Below, in pieces: positions 1-8,842 of a stretch of DNA of 55,694 nucleotides. Made by a program: the position numbers and the translations under genes. Under the pieces are notes generated by a model that was not told where the DNA came from, made no database searches, and worked only from the letters and a program-made list of their open reading frames with translations. Position 1 is the first letter of the stretch. Each line of letters begins with the position of its first letter. Source of the stretch: Sulfotelmatobacter sp049792875 (GTDB taxonomy: Bacteria; Acidobacteriota; Terriglobia; Terriglobales; Acidobacteriaceae); assembly GCA_049792875.1 (NCBI GenBank), contig JBARBI010000342.1, positions 1 to 55,694 on the forward strand. The letters are read 5' to 3'.

Positions 1-2
1 GG

Positions 3-929
3 ATCGCCGATCCCAACGGCTTAGACCCGACCGCCGTGTCCGACCCCGTATGTGGCGCGGGCACTCCTGCCCGCGAACGGCCGGAATCGAATTCGGCCCT
101 TCGCGTCAGCCCAACAGCCCCACAGAATAACGTCCGCCATTGGCTCGCCGCCGCCCGCGCCGATGTCCTCTTCGAAGCTACATCGCTCAAGGTCGAAAAC
201 GGCCAGCCCGCCGTCGATCACATTCGAGCTGCCCTCGAGCACGGAGCCCACGCCATCACCGCGAACAAAGGCCCCATCGTCCACGCCTACCGCGACCTCC
301 GCGACCTCGCCGCGAAACAAGACAAACGATTCCTCTTCGAATCCACCGTGATGGACGGCGTCCCGATCTTTTCTTTCTTTGCTCAGATGCCCGCGATTCG
401 CCTGCAGGGATTCCACGGAATCCTCAACTCGACCACCAACGTGATCCTGAGTGAAATGGAGCAAGGCCTCACCTTTGACGAAGCGCTGAAAAAAGCGCAG
501 GCCCTCGGCGTCGCCGAAACCGACGCCACCCACGACATCGACGGCTGGGACGCAGCTGTGAAAACCGCCGCCCTGATTACGGTCCTGATGGACGTCCCGG
601 TGCGCCTGGAAGACATCGAGCGCGAAGGCATCCGCGACCTCACGCCGCAAGCTCTCCGCAACGCCCGCCGCGATGGCTGGCCCTTCAAGCTGGTCTGCCG
701 CGCTTGTCGCACCGCAACCGGCGTCGAAGCCAGCGTGAAGCCCGAAAAGATTCTCAGCACGCAGCCCATGGCCCGCATCACTGGCACGAGTTCCTACATC
801 TATTTCGAGACCGACATCTTCCCCGGCCTGGCCATCACGGAAGAAAATCCCGGCCTGTACGCAACCGCCTACGGCCTGTTAGCAGATTTCGTTCGGGCCG
901 TCCGCAACGACGCGCCAGAGATAAAGTGA
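3..929 (+). CDS. hom: Homoserine dehydrogenase, 3' part (5' end outside window)
   Basis: The frame is open from the window edge and ends at 929, so the N-terminal NAD(P)-binding part is missing. The rest matches homoserine dehydrogenase, which reduces aspartate semialdehyde to homoserine in the threonine/methionine branch. Visible signatures are TANKGP, GILNSTTN (family GILNGTTN), and the segment with GVAETDATHDIDGWDAAVK, which carries the conserved acidic residues and lysine of the catalytic domain. No C-terminal ACT domain follows, so this is the short form. Between DPNGLDPTAVS and RHWLAAARADVLFEA there are about 28 residues with no family counterpart, encoded by a GC-rich palindrome (51-75) and flanking sequence; see the repeat entry. 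An ATG-like internal start at 36 is not the true start, because conserved sequence lies upstream of it. Confidence 0.88.
   Translation: MADPNGLDPTAVSDPVCGAGTPARERPESNSALRVSPTAPQNNVRHWLAAARADVLFEATSLKVENGQPAVDHIRAALEHGAHAITANKGPIVHAYRDLRDLAAKQDKRFLFESTVMDGVPIFSFFAQMPAIRLQGFHGILNSTTNVILSEMEQGLTFDEALKKAQALGVAETDATHDIDGWDAAVKTAALITVLMDVPVRLEDIEREGIRDLTPQALRNARRDGWPFKLVCRACRTATGVEASVKPEKILSTQPMARITGTSSYIYFETDIFPGLAITEENPGLYATAYGLLADFVRAVRNDAPEIK
51..75 (+). repeat. GC-rich palindrome inside hom (family C, copy 1)
   Basis: The sequence TGTGGCGCGGGC, six loop bases, then GCCCGCG forms a strong hairpin inside the reading frame. The same TGTGGC(C)GCGGGC...GCCCGCG pattern occurs on the minus strand at 15381-15419 (intergenic) and 20531-20556 (inside hyuA). 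It keeps the frame open and is immediately followed by a near-palindromic GGCCGGAATCGAATTCGGCC. Confidence 0.65.
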
Positions 930-974
930 GGGTGCCCCATTTCTCGCGTTCTTCAGGAGAAGTGGGGCTTTTTT
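930..974 (+). terminator. Palindromic GCCCCA element downstream of hom (family P, copy 1)
   Basis: It starts one base after the hom stop codon: GGGTGCCCCATTTCTC, a short loop, GAGAAGTGGGGC, then a run of T. The GCCCCA...TGGGGC stem followed by T residues is the layout of a rho-independent terminator. A partial second copy of the right arm with T-run follows at 975-989. It is one of at least nine related elements in the window. Confidence 0.7.
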
Positions 975-1078
975 GAAGTGGGGCTTTTTCAGGGTTCTCT
1001 TCGCGAAAACCCATGACTTAAACCCAGCTCGGGCGCCGTCCAAGTAAGGTCCTGAACTCGTGATAAAAATAGATCACC

Positions 1079-2353
1079 ATGCCGACCACTGAAACCGCCG
1101 CTCCCGCCGCCCTCGACCTCATCTACGTCCGCTCCCAATTCCCCTCGCTCGCCCAAACCGTGAACGGCCATCCCGCCGCCTTCCTCGACGGCCCCGGCGG
1201 AACCCAAGTCCCGCAGCGCGTGATTGACTCCGTCTCCGGCTACCTGCGCCACGACAACGCCAACACGGGCGGAGCCTACGCCACCAGCCGCCGCACCGAC
1301 GCCATGATCGCGGAAGCGCGCAGTGCGATGGCCGATTTCCTGCACTGCGGCGGCGATGAAGTCGCGTTCGGTCCGAACATGACGACCCTAACCTACGCCA
1401 TCTCGCGCGCGATCGGCCGCGACCTCAACCCGGGCGATGAAATCGTCGTCACGCGCCTCGACCACGATGCCAACGTATCCCCCTGGCTTGCCATGGCCGA
1501 AGACCGCGGCGTCACCGTACGCTGGACCGAGATCCACGACGAGGACTGCACCCTCGACATGGCCGATCTCACGTCGAAAATAAATTCAAAGACGAAGCTG
1601 GTCGCTGTCGGGTACGCCTCGAACGCCGTGGGCACCATCAATCCCGTGAAGGAAATTGTTCGCCTCGCGCACGCCGCCGGCGCTCTCGCCTACATTGACG
1701 CCGTGCACTACTGCCCGCACGGCCTGATCGACGTCTCTGCCCTCGATTGTGACTTTCTGGTGTGTTCCACTTACAAATTTTTTGGCCCACACATGGGCGT
1801 GCTCTTCGGCAAGCGCGAACACCTCAAACGACTGCGTCCTTATAAGGTTCGGCCGAATACCAACGCCGTTCCCAATTGCTGGGAGTGGGGCACGCTCAAC
1901 CACGAGTGCATCGCCGGAATCACGGCATGCGTGGAGTACATCGCCGACGTGGGCCGCCGTATCCGCCCCGAGGCCCCCACTCGAAGAGCCGCCATCGAAG
2001 CCGCTTACGAGGCCTCTCACGAGCACGAGCGCACCCTGCTGGAACGCATCATGACCGGCCTGGGGAAAATTCCCGGGCTCAAGATCTACGGCATTACCGA
2101 TCCAGCCAGATTTCAGGAGCGCTGCGCCACCCTCGCCGTCAGAATTGACAATCACACTCCGCTTGAACTCGCCACCAGACTCGGCGACCGGGGTTTCTTT
2201 ACCTGGGATGGCAACTACTACGCTCTGAACCTGACCGAGCACCTCGACGTCGAAAAATCCGGCGGCTTCGTGCGCATCGGCCTGGTGCACTACAACACGT
2301 TGGAAGAAGTGGACCGCCTGCTGGCGGCTCTGCGCGAGATTGTCGGAGCGTAG
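1079..2353 (+). CDS. Cysteine desulfurase-like class V aminotransferase
   Basis: This 424-residue protein is a fold-type I PLP enzyme of the class V/SufS-like group. The PLP-binding lysine is in CSTYKFFGPH near residue 233 and the aspartate pairing with the pyridine nitrogen is in YIDAVHYCPH. Family resemblance is closest to the 'cysteine desulfurase-like' VC1184 group. The C-terminal region where SufS enzymes carry the persulfide cysteine (RxGxHCA) reads RIGLVHYN, with no cysteine, so classical desulfurase activity is doubtful; a lyase or transaminase role is possible. The ATG at 1079 has no good Shine-Dalgarno sequence. The gene stands alone after hom, with a repeat/terminator between them. 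Confidence 0.82.
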   Translation: MPTTETAAPAALDLIYVRSQFPSLAQTVNGHPAAFLDGPGGTQVPQRVIDSVSGYLRHDNANTGGAYATSRRTDAMIAEARSAMADFLHCGGDEVAFGPNMTTLTYAISRAIGRDLNPGDEIVVTRLDHDANVSPWLAMAEDRGVTVRWTEIHDEDCTLDMADLTSKINSKTKLVAVGYASNAVGTINPVKEIVRLAHAAGALAYIDAVHYCPHGLIDVSALDCDFLVCSTYKFFGPHMGVLFGKREHLKRLRPYKVRPNTNAVPNCWEWGTLNHECIAGITACVEYIADVGRRIRPEAPTRRAAIEAAYEASHEHERTLLERIMTGLGKIPGLKIYGITDPARFQERCATLAVRIDNHTPLELATRLGDRGFFTWDGNYYALNLTEHLDVEKSGGFVRIGLVHYNTLEEVDRLLAALREIVGA

Positions 2354-2515
2354 GTTTGCCTCAACTCGGCTCTGTCGTTCAAGCTTCTTATTCACCTCCC
2401 GCTCGGCCGCGCACGAAAATCGCCGAAACGCACAACAGCCCGGGACGCATCCCGGGCCGTGAAAATTACGCCCACGCCGCCGAGCGCGTGAGCAGCGACA
2501 GTCTTGAAGGAATGC

Positions 2516-2779
2516 TTACGGCCAGCGCTTCGCGGTGTCTTCCCATCCGGCAGCGCGCACCGGTTGCGGCGCTGGAATGGACGGCGGAGCGGGCACGGAA
2601 ATCCGAGCCGTAGCCTGCGGTCCGTTGACGGCGGCGGCCAGGGTAGGCTTCACCATGTCCGGTTCTTTTTCCTCGGAGAGCAGCGGGGCCACCACTCGGA
2701 GAGCCTCCACTTCCTTCTCCAGGCGGGTCAACTCCATCTCCTTCTGCCGCAACACTTCATAAACATTCTTCATATCCAT
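2516..2779 (-). CDS. Small coiled-coil hypothetical protein (acidobacterial type)
   Basis: The 87-residue product begins MDMKNVYEVLRQKEMELTRL and has a heptad-like charged helix over roughly residues 5-35, followed by a proline/alanine-rich tail. The start at 2779 is chosen over longer frames because AGGTG lies just upstream of it and the conserved-looking helix starts there. No enzymatic motif is visible. The helix-then-tail layout suggests a small structural or partner-binding protein, but function is unknown. It is transcribed toward the class V aminotransferase gene and lies downstream of the GAF gene on the same strand. Confidence 0.6.
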   Translation of the reverse strand: MDMKNVYEVLRQKEMELTRLEKEVEALRVVAPLLSEEKEPDMVKPTLAAAVNGPQATARISVPAPPSIPAPQPVRAAGWEDTAKRWP

Positions 2780-2935
2780 GGCACCTACGAGTTGTGTGGT
2801 AGTTGGCAAATCCTTACCTCGCACTTTAGCAGACTGGCCTGTGTTGTCAAGGGTTTCAGGAGGTCCGGGCACTGCAACATTTTGCGCAAAGCACCCCCAC
2901 TACCGGGTGGGTCAGCGCCCGTTCTCCCAACCTCC

Positions 2936-4720
2936 CTATCGCATCAGAAAGACCGTTACCACCACCCCAGCGACCAGCAGAAGTACCCCCACGATGTACT
3001 TATTCGCCGAGAGCCACGATTGCGACGGCTCCAGTCCAGCGCTCAACACGAACTCGGGGGCGGCGTCTGCTGCGGCCTGCGCAGGGGGTTCCGACTCGGT
3101 TTCCCGCATTGGCGCTTGGGGGGGCGGTGCCACATCCGCGATTGCCGGCGCTTCTGGGCGCATCCCGGGCGAGGTCTGCACCGCGACGCTCGAAGTCGAA
3201 TTGCCAGGTGCTACCCCTGCAGTTTTGGAAGGCAGAGCAACCGAAGCGGCCGCAAGAGCCGGAGCAACCGCCGCGGCAGTACCCACCCCGGTCTTAGCGC
3301 TTGCGGCAACACCCGAGTTTGGGTGACGCTGTGCTTCCAGGGCCGCGATCGAGCCTTGATTTTCCGTCGGGGCCTTCGCCGCAGGCGGGCCCAAGACTGC
3401 CTTCTCAAGAAGAACACCCGGTCGAGGCGGGCCCGCTGGCGGGACCCTCAGTTGCCCCCGCCACTTCTTTTCTTCACACTCCACGCACAGCACACGGCTG
3501 GCGGAAACTGGGAAGCCACAGGCCTCGCACTTACGCAGGCTCCTCAGGACCGGTGGAACGTGGCTCTGATCTTGCTCTTCGGGCTTTCCAGCGTCCGCGG
3601 CCGGATTCAGCACGGCGGACCAGAAAAGCCGATTCTTCGGCGGCACCGCTTCCGCAAAAGGCGACGCCACACCCTGTGGCGGAACGCGTGGGACCGCGGC
3701 TACCGCAGCGGCGCCGATTGCTTTCGCCAATTCCGGCGCTGCGACACCTTTTTCGGCGACAATCTGTTTCGGCGATTCCGCCGCCTCAACCTCCCCGGAA
3801 GAAGCCTGGTTGTGGTGGCTCAGCACTTCCGGCACAGCCCTTTCGGTAAGGGCTTCAACCCCTGCACCGTTTAAGCCGGGTCGTTCAGCCCGGGGTTCAG
3901 CGGCAGCCCCCGCCACCGGCGGCGGCTCTTCGAGAACCGAATCTTCCAGAACCAGATCGCCCAGAACTTCACCTTCCACGATTTCGTCGTCCAGAACTTG
4001 ATCAGCCGCGAGTCGCTCATCCTCAGCGACCAGCACCGGAACGGAAATCTCGCTGGTCCTCAGCCGTTCCGTCAGCGACTCGGTGGCGTGGGCCAGCCGG
4101 ACTGCGACTTCGACCATTTCGCTCAGCCGCTGTACGGCCGAAAGATCGCGCGTTCCGAAGGCATTCGCCTTCCCGGAGAAAAGCTCCAGAACCCCCAGCA
4201 CCCCTTCGTCATTCTCGACCGGCATCACCATCACCGACGCAATTCCCAGCCGCCGGCACACATCGCGATTCACCCGCCCGTCGCGTTCGGCATCGTCACA
4301 GCGCAGCGCCTGCCGGGTGCGCACGCTTTCGCCCGAGAGTCCAAATTCAGTTGAAAGCAGCGCTCCCAGCTCCGGCGCATTCGCCCCGGCGCTGGCTCGG
4401 CACAGCATGTCGTTTTTGCCATCGCGGCGCAGGGCAATCGCAGCTCCGCTGGCTCCCGTGATGTACTGCGCGCGGTGGGCGAGCAACTGCAGGGCCGCGT
4501 CCAGATCGCGCTCTGCCATTTCTGCCAACGAACTTCCGCCCTCGCTGCCGGGAAACCGCACCCCTGAGAAGCGATTGGCACTTGCTTCGGCGTGCGCCGC
4601 GGCGAGAGCTCCTGCAAGGCTGGCCTGCGCGGTCCGGGTTGTTGGGTTCTGCTGCACTACCTGCTCCAGTCGCAAATCCGTGCCCCTTCGACTCCACGGC
4701 CGCCATGCCGCGCGCGGCAC
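2936..4720 (-). CDS. GAF domain, zinc-ribbon-like motif and C-terminal membrane anchor protein
   Basis: The 594-residue product has a GAF-type sensory domain at about residues 65-215 (segments such as GASGAAIALRR and SVMVMPVENDEGVLGVLELFSG). A long Ala/Pro/Glu-rich low-complexity linker follows. A CEACG...CVEC pair of cysteine knuckles near residues 415-435 could bind zinc. The last residues form one hydrophobic helix (YIVGVLLLVAGVVVTVFL) ending with MR, so it looks tail-anchored with the bulk in the cytoplasm. The start is a GTG at 4720. It could be a membrane-attached ligand or redox sensor, but no output domain such as GGDEF or kinase is present, so the role is unknown. Confidence 0.7.
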   Translation of the reverse strand: MPRAAWRPWSRRGTDLRLEQVVQQNPTTRTAQASLAGALAAAHAEASANRFSGVRFPGSEGGSSLAEMAERDLDAALQLLAHRAQYITGASGAAIALRRDGKNDMLCRASAGANAPELGALLSTEFGLSGESVRTRQALRCDDAERDGRVNRDVCRRLGIASVMVMPVENDEGVLGVLELFSGKANAFGTRDLSAVQRLSEMVEVAVRLAHATESLTERLRTSEISVPVLVAEDERLAADQVLDDEIVEGEVLGDLVLEDSVLEEPPPVAGAAAEPRAERPGLNGAGVEALTERAVPEVLSHHNQASSGEVEAAESPKQIVAEKGVAAPELAKAIGAAAVAAVPRVPPQGVASPFAEAVPPKNRLFWSAVLNPAADAGKPEEQDQSHVPPVLRSLRKCEACGFPVSASRVLCVECEEKKWRGQLRVPPAGPPRPGVLLEKAVLGPPAAKAPTENQGSIAALEAQRHPNSGVAASAKTGVGTAAAVAPALAAASVALPSKTAGVAPGNSTSSVAVQTSPGMRPEAPAIADVAPPPQAPMRETESEPPAQAAADAAPEFVLSAGLEPSQSWLSANKYIVGVLLLVAGVVVTVFLMR

Positions 4721-4925
4721 CAGGCGCGATCAAGTGGGGTTTCATGGCGTGTGCCACGACCCCTGAAATTGGGCGGAATCAGAGCCCAAACCCACTCCGC
4801 CACTATACAAAGAGTGATTAAGGATGCAGTAATTCGAGTCTCGCTCCAGGGGCGGAGCCTGTCAAGGAATTCGGCCCAGACGAAAGTAATCAGAAGGACC
4901 TGGAGAATCCTTGTTCGGCGGGTTC

Positions 4926-5333
4926 CTAATTCCGCGAAGCCCGCTCCCGCACCGCGGTGCTGGCTAATCCATTTGCCTCGGCGTTGCTCGCGCGCGGTAC
5001 GTGGGAAATGGAAAATGTCAACGCGCGCGCCAGCTTGCGGCAGGTCCAGTGCAGGGAATAAAGACGCGGGCTGCGGCAAACGTACTCGCCCGTCATCTGG
5101 CGAACCACCACCTCTGAATCCGAGTAAACGTGCAGCTTTTTGGCCTTCTGCGAGACCGCGTATTGCAGCGCTTCCATCAACGCGGCATATTCGGCTACGT
5201 TGTTATCCTGGTGGCCGATCCACTTCGCGATGCGTACCGGGCCGCTGGCGCAGCCGTTGATGACCACCCCAATTCCCGACGGCCCCGGGTTCCCCAGGCA
5301 ACCGCCGTCCACATAGGCCACGAGTTCTGCCAT
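4926..5333 (-). CDS. RNase HI-like protein
   Basis: The 135-residue product has the RNase H fold signatures: YVDGGCLGNPGPSGIG with the first acidic residue, the glutamate in NNVAEYAALMEAL, and YSDSEVVVRQM with the second aspartate. The C-terminal motif, normally NxxADxLA, reads NAEANGLA, so the fourth metal-binding aspartate appears to be asparagine. Known enzymes cut RNA in RNA:DNA hybrids; with this change activity could be reduced or lost. ATG at 5333 is preferred because the conserved domain starts there; a TTG at 5363 would add ten residues. The neighbours give no functional hint. Confidence 0.78.
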   Translation of the reverse strand: MAELVAYVDGGCLGNPGPSGIGVVINGCASGPVRIAKWIGHQDNNVAEYAALMEALQYAVSQKAKKLHVYSDSEVVVRQMTGEYVCRSPRLYSLHWTCRKLARALTFSISHVPRASNAEANGLASTAVRERASRN

Positions 5334-5562
5334 CAATTCGATTCTTTTCGCTGCTCTTTGCAAGATGCGCTCATCTCAATCCACCGTCAAGACGATTATT
5401 TGGTTCCCTTTCATCGTTTTGCGGTGTGCCCCGGGATTGTGCAAGCTTGTGTGCAAAACCAGTACGAATTAAACCGTCCTGTGGATAAGTTCCTACTGTT
5501 CAGCCATTTGCATGGTTCGTTATTCACAGGTTTGCAGGAAGCTATTGCACCAAAAGTTTGCG

Positions 5563-5590
5563 TTGACTTTTTTGGCTGCTCTGCTAAGGT
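5563..5590 (+). promoter_or_regulatory. Predicted sigma70 promoter of a non-coding RNA
   Basis: TTGACT at 5563-5568 and TAAGGT at 5585-5590 are separated by 16 bp. Transcription would start near 5597. No reading frame with a ribosome binding site follows closely; instead there is a hairpin-rich stretch. Confidence 0.55.
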
Positions 5591-5596
5591 TGCTTC

Positions 5597-5850
5597 CGTC
5601 GACGGTCGAAAGGGTTGGCACAATAAAACGAGCCAGTCCGAAGTAGACTGAGTGATCAGCCGGGCGGGGCAACCTGCAAGGTGACCGGACCTGAAAAAAC
5701 CGACAGCCCTGCGAGGGGTAGTTGGGGTTCGGAACTGCGAAAGCAGTGGTCGCATCAAGGGGTCGTGACGGTACATGCCTCCACGCTGTTGGCTCCCTCG
5801 CAGGAGCTGGCGGCTAGAGCATAACCAATGTCACGGCCCTTTCAATTTTT
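5597..5850 (+). ncRNA. Candidate structured non-coding RNA, class unknown
   Basis: This gene-free stretch follows a good promoter and contains several perfect helices. CAGTC/GACTG at 5634-5638 and 5646-5650 has a 7-base loop. ACTGC-GAAA-GCAGT at 5734-5747 has a GNRA tetraloop. A long closing helix pairs CCTGCGAGGG (5708-5717) with CCCTCGCAGG (5795-5804), extended by AGC/GCT across one bulge. ACCT-GCA-AGGT lies between. A T-rich run near 5845-5851 may be the 3' end. It was compared from memory with 6S, SRP, tmRNA, RNase P and common riboswitch signatures and matches none convincingly. It could be an acidobacterial small RNA or a long leader of the gene at 6159. Confidence 0.5.
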
Positions 5851-6158
5851 TCCCACCTTTTTCTGCTCCACACCCCAATCCATCTGTCCTGTTCCCAGAA
5901 GAAGCTGAGTGCGCCTCCCTGGCAAAGCGTCAGCCTTCCCAGGTAGCGCTGCCCTCTGGCCGGCGGCGCCGCGCGCGACTCGCCCGCGGAGTCTCGCGCA
6001 TCACTCCCATCGCCCCTCGCACCAGGAATGAATAATCTCCCTCTAGAAAATCGATTTACCTCGCGGCTTCCTCCTGTGCAATAATTCCTCCCCGTAAGCT
6101 CTCCGCGCCGGCGCGCGCGCTGTCACGGAGGCACTGAAATCCAAAGGCGGAGAATTTC

Positions 6159-7523
6159 ATGGCCAAACATCCCCTGTCTCGTCGTCAATTCATTCATCTC
6201 GGCTCAGGCGCTCTCGCCGCTACGACGGTCGCCAAGACTATCTTGCAGCCTCACATCCTTTCCGCGGCGGCCCGCCCGGTTGCTCCCAGCGATACCGTAC
6301 GCTTCGCCTCCATCGGCACCGGCATTCGCGGATGCGAACATCTGGAAGCTTCTCTCAACGTTCCTGGCATCCAGTGCGTTGCGGTGTGCGACCTGTATGA
6401 CAGCCGCCACCTCGCCGCGCAACAGGCGGTCAACAATCCCAGCGTCCCCGCCACTCGCGACTATCGCACGATTCTCGATCGCAAAGACGTCGACTCCGTC
6501 CTCATCGCCACCATGGACCACCAGCACCGCCATATCTTTGAGGATGCCTGCGCCGCGGGCAAAGACGTTTACTGCGAGAAACCCATGTCGCACACCGTCG
6601 AAGACGGATTCGCCATGGTCGAGGCCGCACACAAAAACAACCGCATGGTGGCCGTCGGCAGCCAGCGCGTCAGTTCCGTGCTCTATGCCAAAGCCAAAGA
6701 GATTTACGATTCCGGCAAGCTCGGCGCGGTCTTTTCCATCAACGCATACTGGGACCGCAATTCGCCGAGCGGCGCCTGGGTCTATCCCATTCCGCCCGAT
6801 GCCAGCGAAAAAACCATCGACTGGACCGCCTTCCTCGGCGGCGCCCCCAAGGTTCCCTTCGATCCCGTCCGCTTTTTCCGCTGGCGCTGCTACACCGATT
6901 ACGGCGAGGGCCTGGGTGGCGATCTCTTCGTCCACCTGCTCTCCGGCATCCAATTCATCACGGGAATCAATGAGCCCGCAATCCGCGCTCAATCCGCGGG
7001 AGGCCTGTTCCACTTCAAGGATGGCCGCCAGTTCCCCGATCTCATCGAAACTCTCTACGACTATCCCAACTGCCGCGTCACTCTCCGCTGCAACCTGAAC
7101 AATGACGGCGGAGAGTTCATCGGCTTCTACGGCACCAAGGGCACGATGATCATTAAAGATGCAACTCTGTCCTACAAGCCGCAGGACACCCGTCCCGAGC
7201 CCGAAGGCTATTCGATCTACGGTTGGCCCAAGGCGCTGCGCGATCAGTATCTGCAGGAGTGGCACGAGCAGCATCCCCAACCCACGGCCCTGAATTGGAA
7301 GGTGGACGAAACGGGCGAGTCCTACGCCGCGCCTCCCGGATACAGCGACACCGTCGACCACCAGGCCAACTTCTACAACGCCGTCCGTACCCGCAAGCCG
7401 GTCGTCGAGAACGAAATATTCGGTAACAACGCCGCCATTGGCTGCCACCTGGCGAACTTCGCGTATTTCAACAAATCAGTAGCAGTGTGGGATCCAGCCA
7501 CCAAGAAGATTGTGAAAGGCTGA
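6159..7523 (+). CDS. Tat-exported Gfo/Idh/MocA family oxidoreductase
   Basis: The 454-residue product begins with a twin-arginine signal (SRRQFIHLGSGALAATT), predicting export after folding. The Rossmann part (about 50-170) has ASIGTGIRGCEHL in place of the usual GxGxxG, and the family motif DVYCEKPMSHTVEDG, whose EKP lysine/proline are conserved in NAD(P)-dependent sugar dehydrogenases of this family. The C-terminal half is the alpha/beta substrate domain. Such exported members are common in acidobacteria and Planctomycetes and usually act on sugars or cyclitols; the substrate is unknown. The ATG is preceded by GGCGGAG. A palindromic terminator-like element follows the stop. Confidence 0.85.
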   Translation: MAKHPLSRRQFIHLGSGALAATTVAKTILQPHILSAAARPVAPSDTVRFASIGTGIRGCEHLEASLNVPGIQCVAVCDLYDSRHLAAQQAVNNPSVPATRDYRTILDRKDVDSVLIATMDHQHRHIFEDACAAGKDVYCEKPMSHTVEDGFAMVEAAHKNNRMVAVGSQRVSSVLYAKAKEIYDSGKLGAVFSINAYWDRNSPSGAWVYPIPPDASEKTIDWTAFLGGAPKVPFDPVRFFRWRCYTDYGEGLGGDLFVHLLSGIQFITGINEPAIRAQSAGGLFHFKDGRQFPDLIETLYDYPNCRVTLRCNLNNDGGEFIGFYGTKGTMIIKDATLSYKPQDTRPEPEGYSIYGWPKALRDQYLQEWHEQHPQPTALNWKVDETGESYAAPPGYSDTVDHQANFYNAVRTRKPVVENEIFGNNAAIGCHLANFAYFNKSVAVWDPATKKIVKG

Positions 7524-7547
7524 TCTTTCAAAATAAATGAGGAAGCC

Positions 7548-7596
7548 GGGTGCCCCATCTCTCGCGCGTTGTTTGCGCGAGATGTGGGGCTTTTTT
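7548..7596 (+). terminator. Palindromic GCCCCA element downstream of the oxidoreductase (family P, copy 2)
   Basis: GGGTGCCCCATCTCTCGCG pairs with CGCGAGATGTGGGGC across a short loop and is followed by TTTTTT. It begins 24 bases after the stop codon of the 6159-7523 gene and has terminator form. Confidence 0.75.
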
Positions 7597-7700
7597 CCGA
7601 TTCGGTACCGATGTGACCCATCCCAATCTGGCTCTTCCGTGCGGGACCAGGGTGGCAATCTTGACTCTCGTGCCGCTTGTTCGACTCTGAAGATTACTGT

Positions 7701-8693
7701 TTACTTCTTCGCGGGCAAATACTTCTTCTCCACCGACGCAACCACTACGTAGTTCGGATCCACCATCTCATTCAGATGAATCTTCGCCACCTTCGACAAC
7801 AATTCGTAAGCGTCCAACTCCGACAACCCGTAGTCCTTGTGAATCCAGTGCACCAGCTCCGTCAGCGCAATCCGCGCCGCGTCTTCCAGCGGACGGTAGG
7901 CACCCACCGTCATAATCGCTTCCTCATTCTCAAACTGCGGCCACTCAATCCTTCGCCCCTTGATCACGCTCAACTGCACGCGCGCCTTCAGCGGCACCTC
8001 AATCGCTGACCCCGCCGCCTCGCCGTCTCCCATGGCCGCGTGCCCGTCGCCGAGATACAGCAACCCGCCCTTCACATTCACCGGAAAGTACACTGTGTTC
8101 CCCGCGCTCGCTTCCGGTGAGTCCATGTTCCCGCCAAACTCCGCCGGCACAATCGAACTCCGCGCCTCCCCGTTCGCTGGCGCCACCCCAATGCACCCGA
8201 AAAACGGATGCATCGGAATCTTCACCGAAAAATCCGAATCGATCGCCTTGAACGTCGCCGCATTGGCCCCATGGTCGATGGGATAAAACCACACTCGCTC
8301 CGGCAACTCCCCGCCCAGCATGGGTGTGTAATGCGACGAATTGATCGACCCAAATCCCGGCGAAAACGCGCCCACTCCCATATCCCCGTCCACCTGCAAG
8401 TCGAGAATCTTCACCGCCAGCGTGTCCCCCGGCTCCGCCCCCTCCACAAAAAATGGACCCGCCAGCGGATTATCTCCCTTGGCCATGCTCAGCGTGTCCC
8501 CCAGTTTCTTCAGCCCGTTGCCAAAGCAGTCCAGCGTATTGGTGTCGAGAATGTCCCCGGACTTCAAATGCAAAACCGGTTCGGCAGTAGCAAAAAGATA
8601 TTTCACGTTGGCGTTGGTGGTCGTGTAGTGAACCACGTTTTGCGCAAGCGCGAAGCCTGCCAGCAGCACAACCGCTAGGATGCGAGCGATCAC
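7701..8693 (-). CDS. Exported acetamidase/formamidase family protein
   Basis: The 330-residue product starts with a clear Sec signal peptide (MIARILAVVLLAGFALAQ, cleavage near residue 18). The remainder matches the FmdA/AmdA family: the segment GPFFVEGAEPGDTLAVKILDL is the family's characteristic N-terminal motif, and DGHAAMGDGEAAGSAIEVP matches the GDxHAxQGDGE signature, with methionine where glutamine is usual. Family members hydrolyse short amides such as formamide or acetamide to the acid and ammonia. Export to the periplasm is unusual for the well-studied members but frequent among acidobacterial homologues. It converges with the upstream oxidoreductase gene. Confidence 0.82.
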   Translation of the reverse strand: MIARILAVVLLAGFALAQNVVHYTTTNANVKYLFATAEPVLHLKSGDILDTNTLDCFGNGLKKLGDTLSMAKGDNPLAGPFFVEGAEPGDTLAVKILDLQVDGDMGVGAFSPGFGSINSSHYTPMLGGELPERVWFYPIDHGANAATFKAIDSDFSVKIPMHPFFGCIGVAPANGEARSSIVPAEFGGNMDSPEASAGNTVYFPVNVKGGLLYLGDGHAAMGDGEAAGSAIEVPLKARVQLSVIKGRRIEWPQFENEEAIMTVGAYRPLEDAARIALTELVHWIHKDYGLSELDAYELLSKVAKIHLNEMVDPNYVVVASVEKKYLPAKK

Positions 8694-8842
8694 GGACCCT
8701 CCGAGAAATTAGCGATGTCGTGATTGTAATCAACCCGTCCCAGGGACTGCCCCTCTTGTTTCGCCATTGCCGAGACAGGGTGGGGATTTGAAGAACTCGC
8801 GAAAACGTGGGGTGTCCACTGTGTTCCCCGTGCCCTCTGTGG

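Noticed and set aside
5597..5850. 6S RNA, tmRNA, SRP RNA, RNase P RNA or a known riboswitch
   Set aside because: The conserved signature sequences of these classes, as I remember them, are not found.
8700..8842. Small gene between the acetamidase-like and CGNR genes
   Set aside because: The open frames have no start signal, and the stretch resembles intergenic low-copy repeat text (GTGTTCCCCGTGCCCTCTG).
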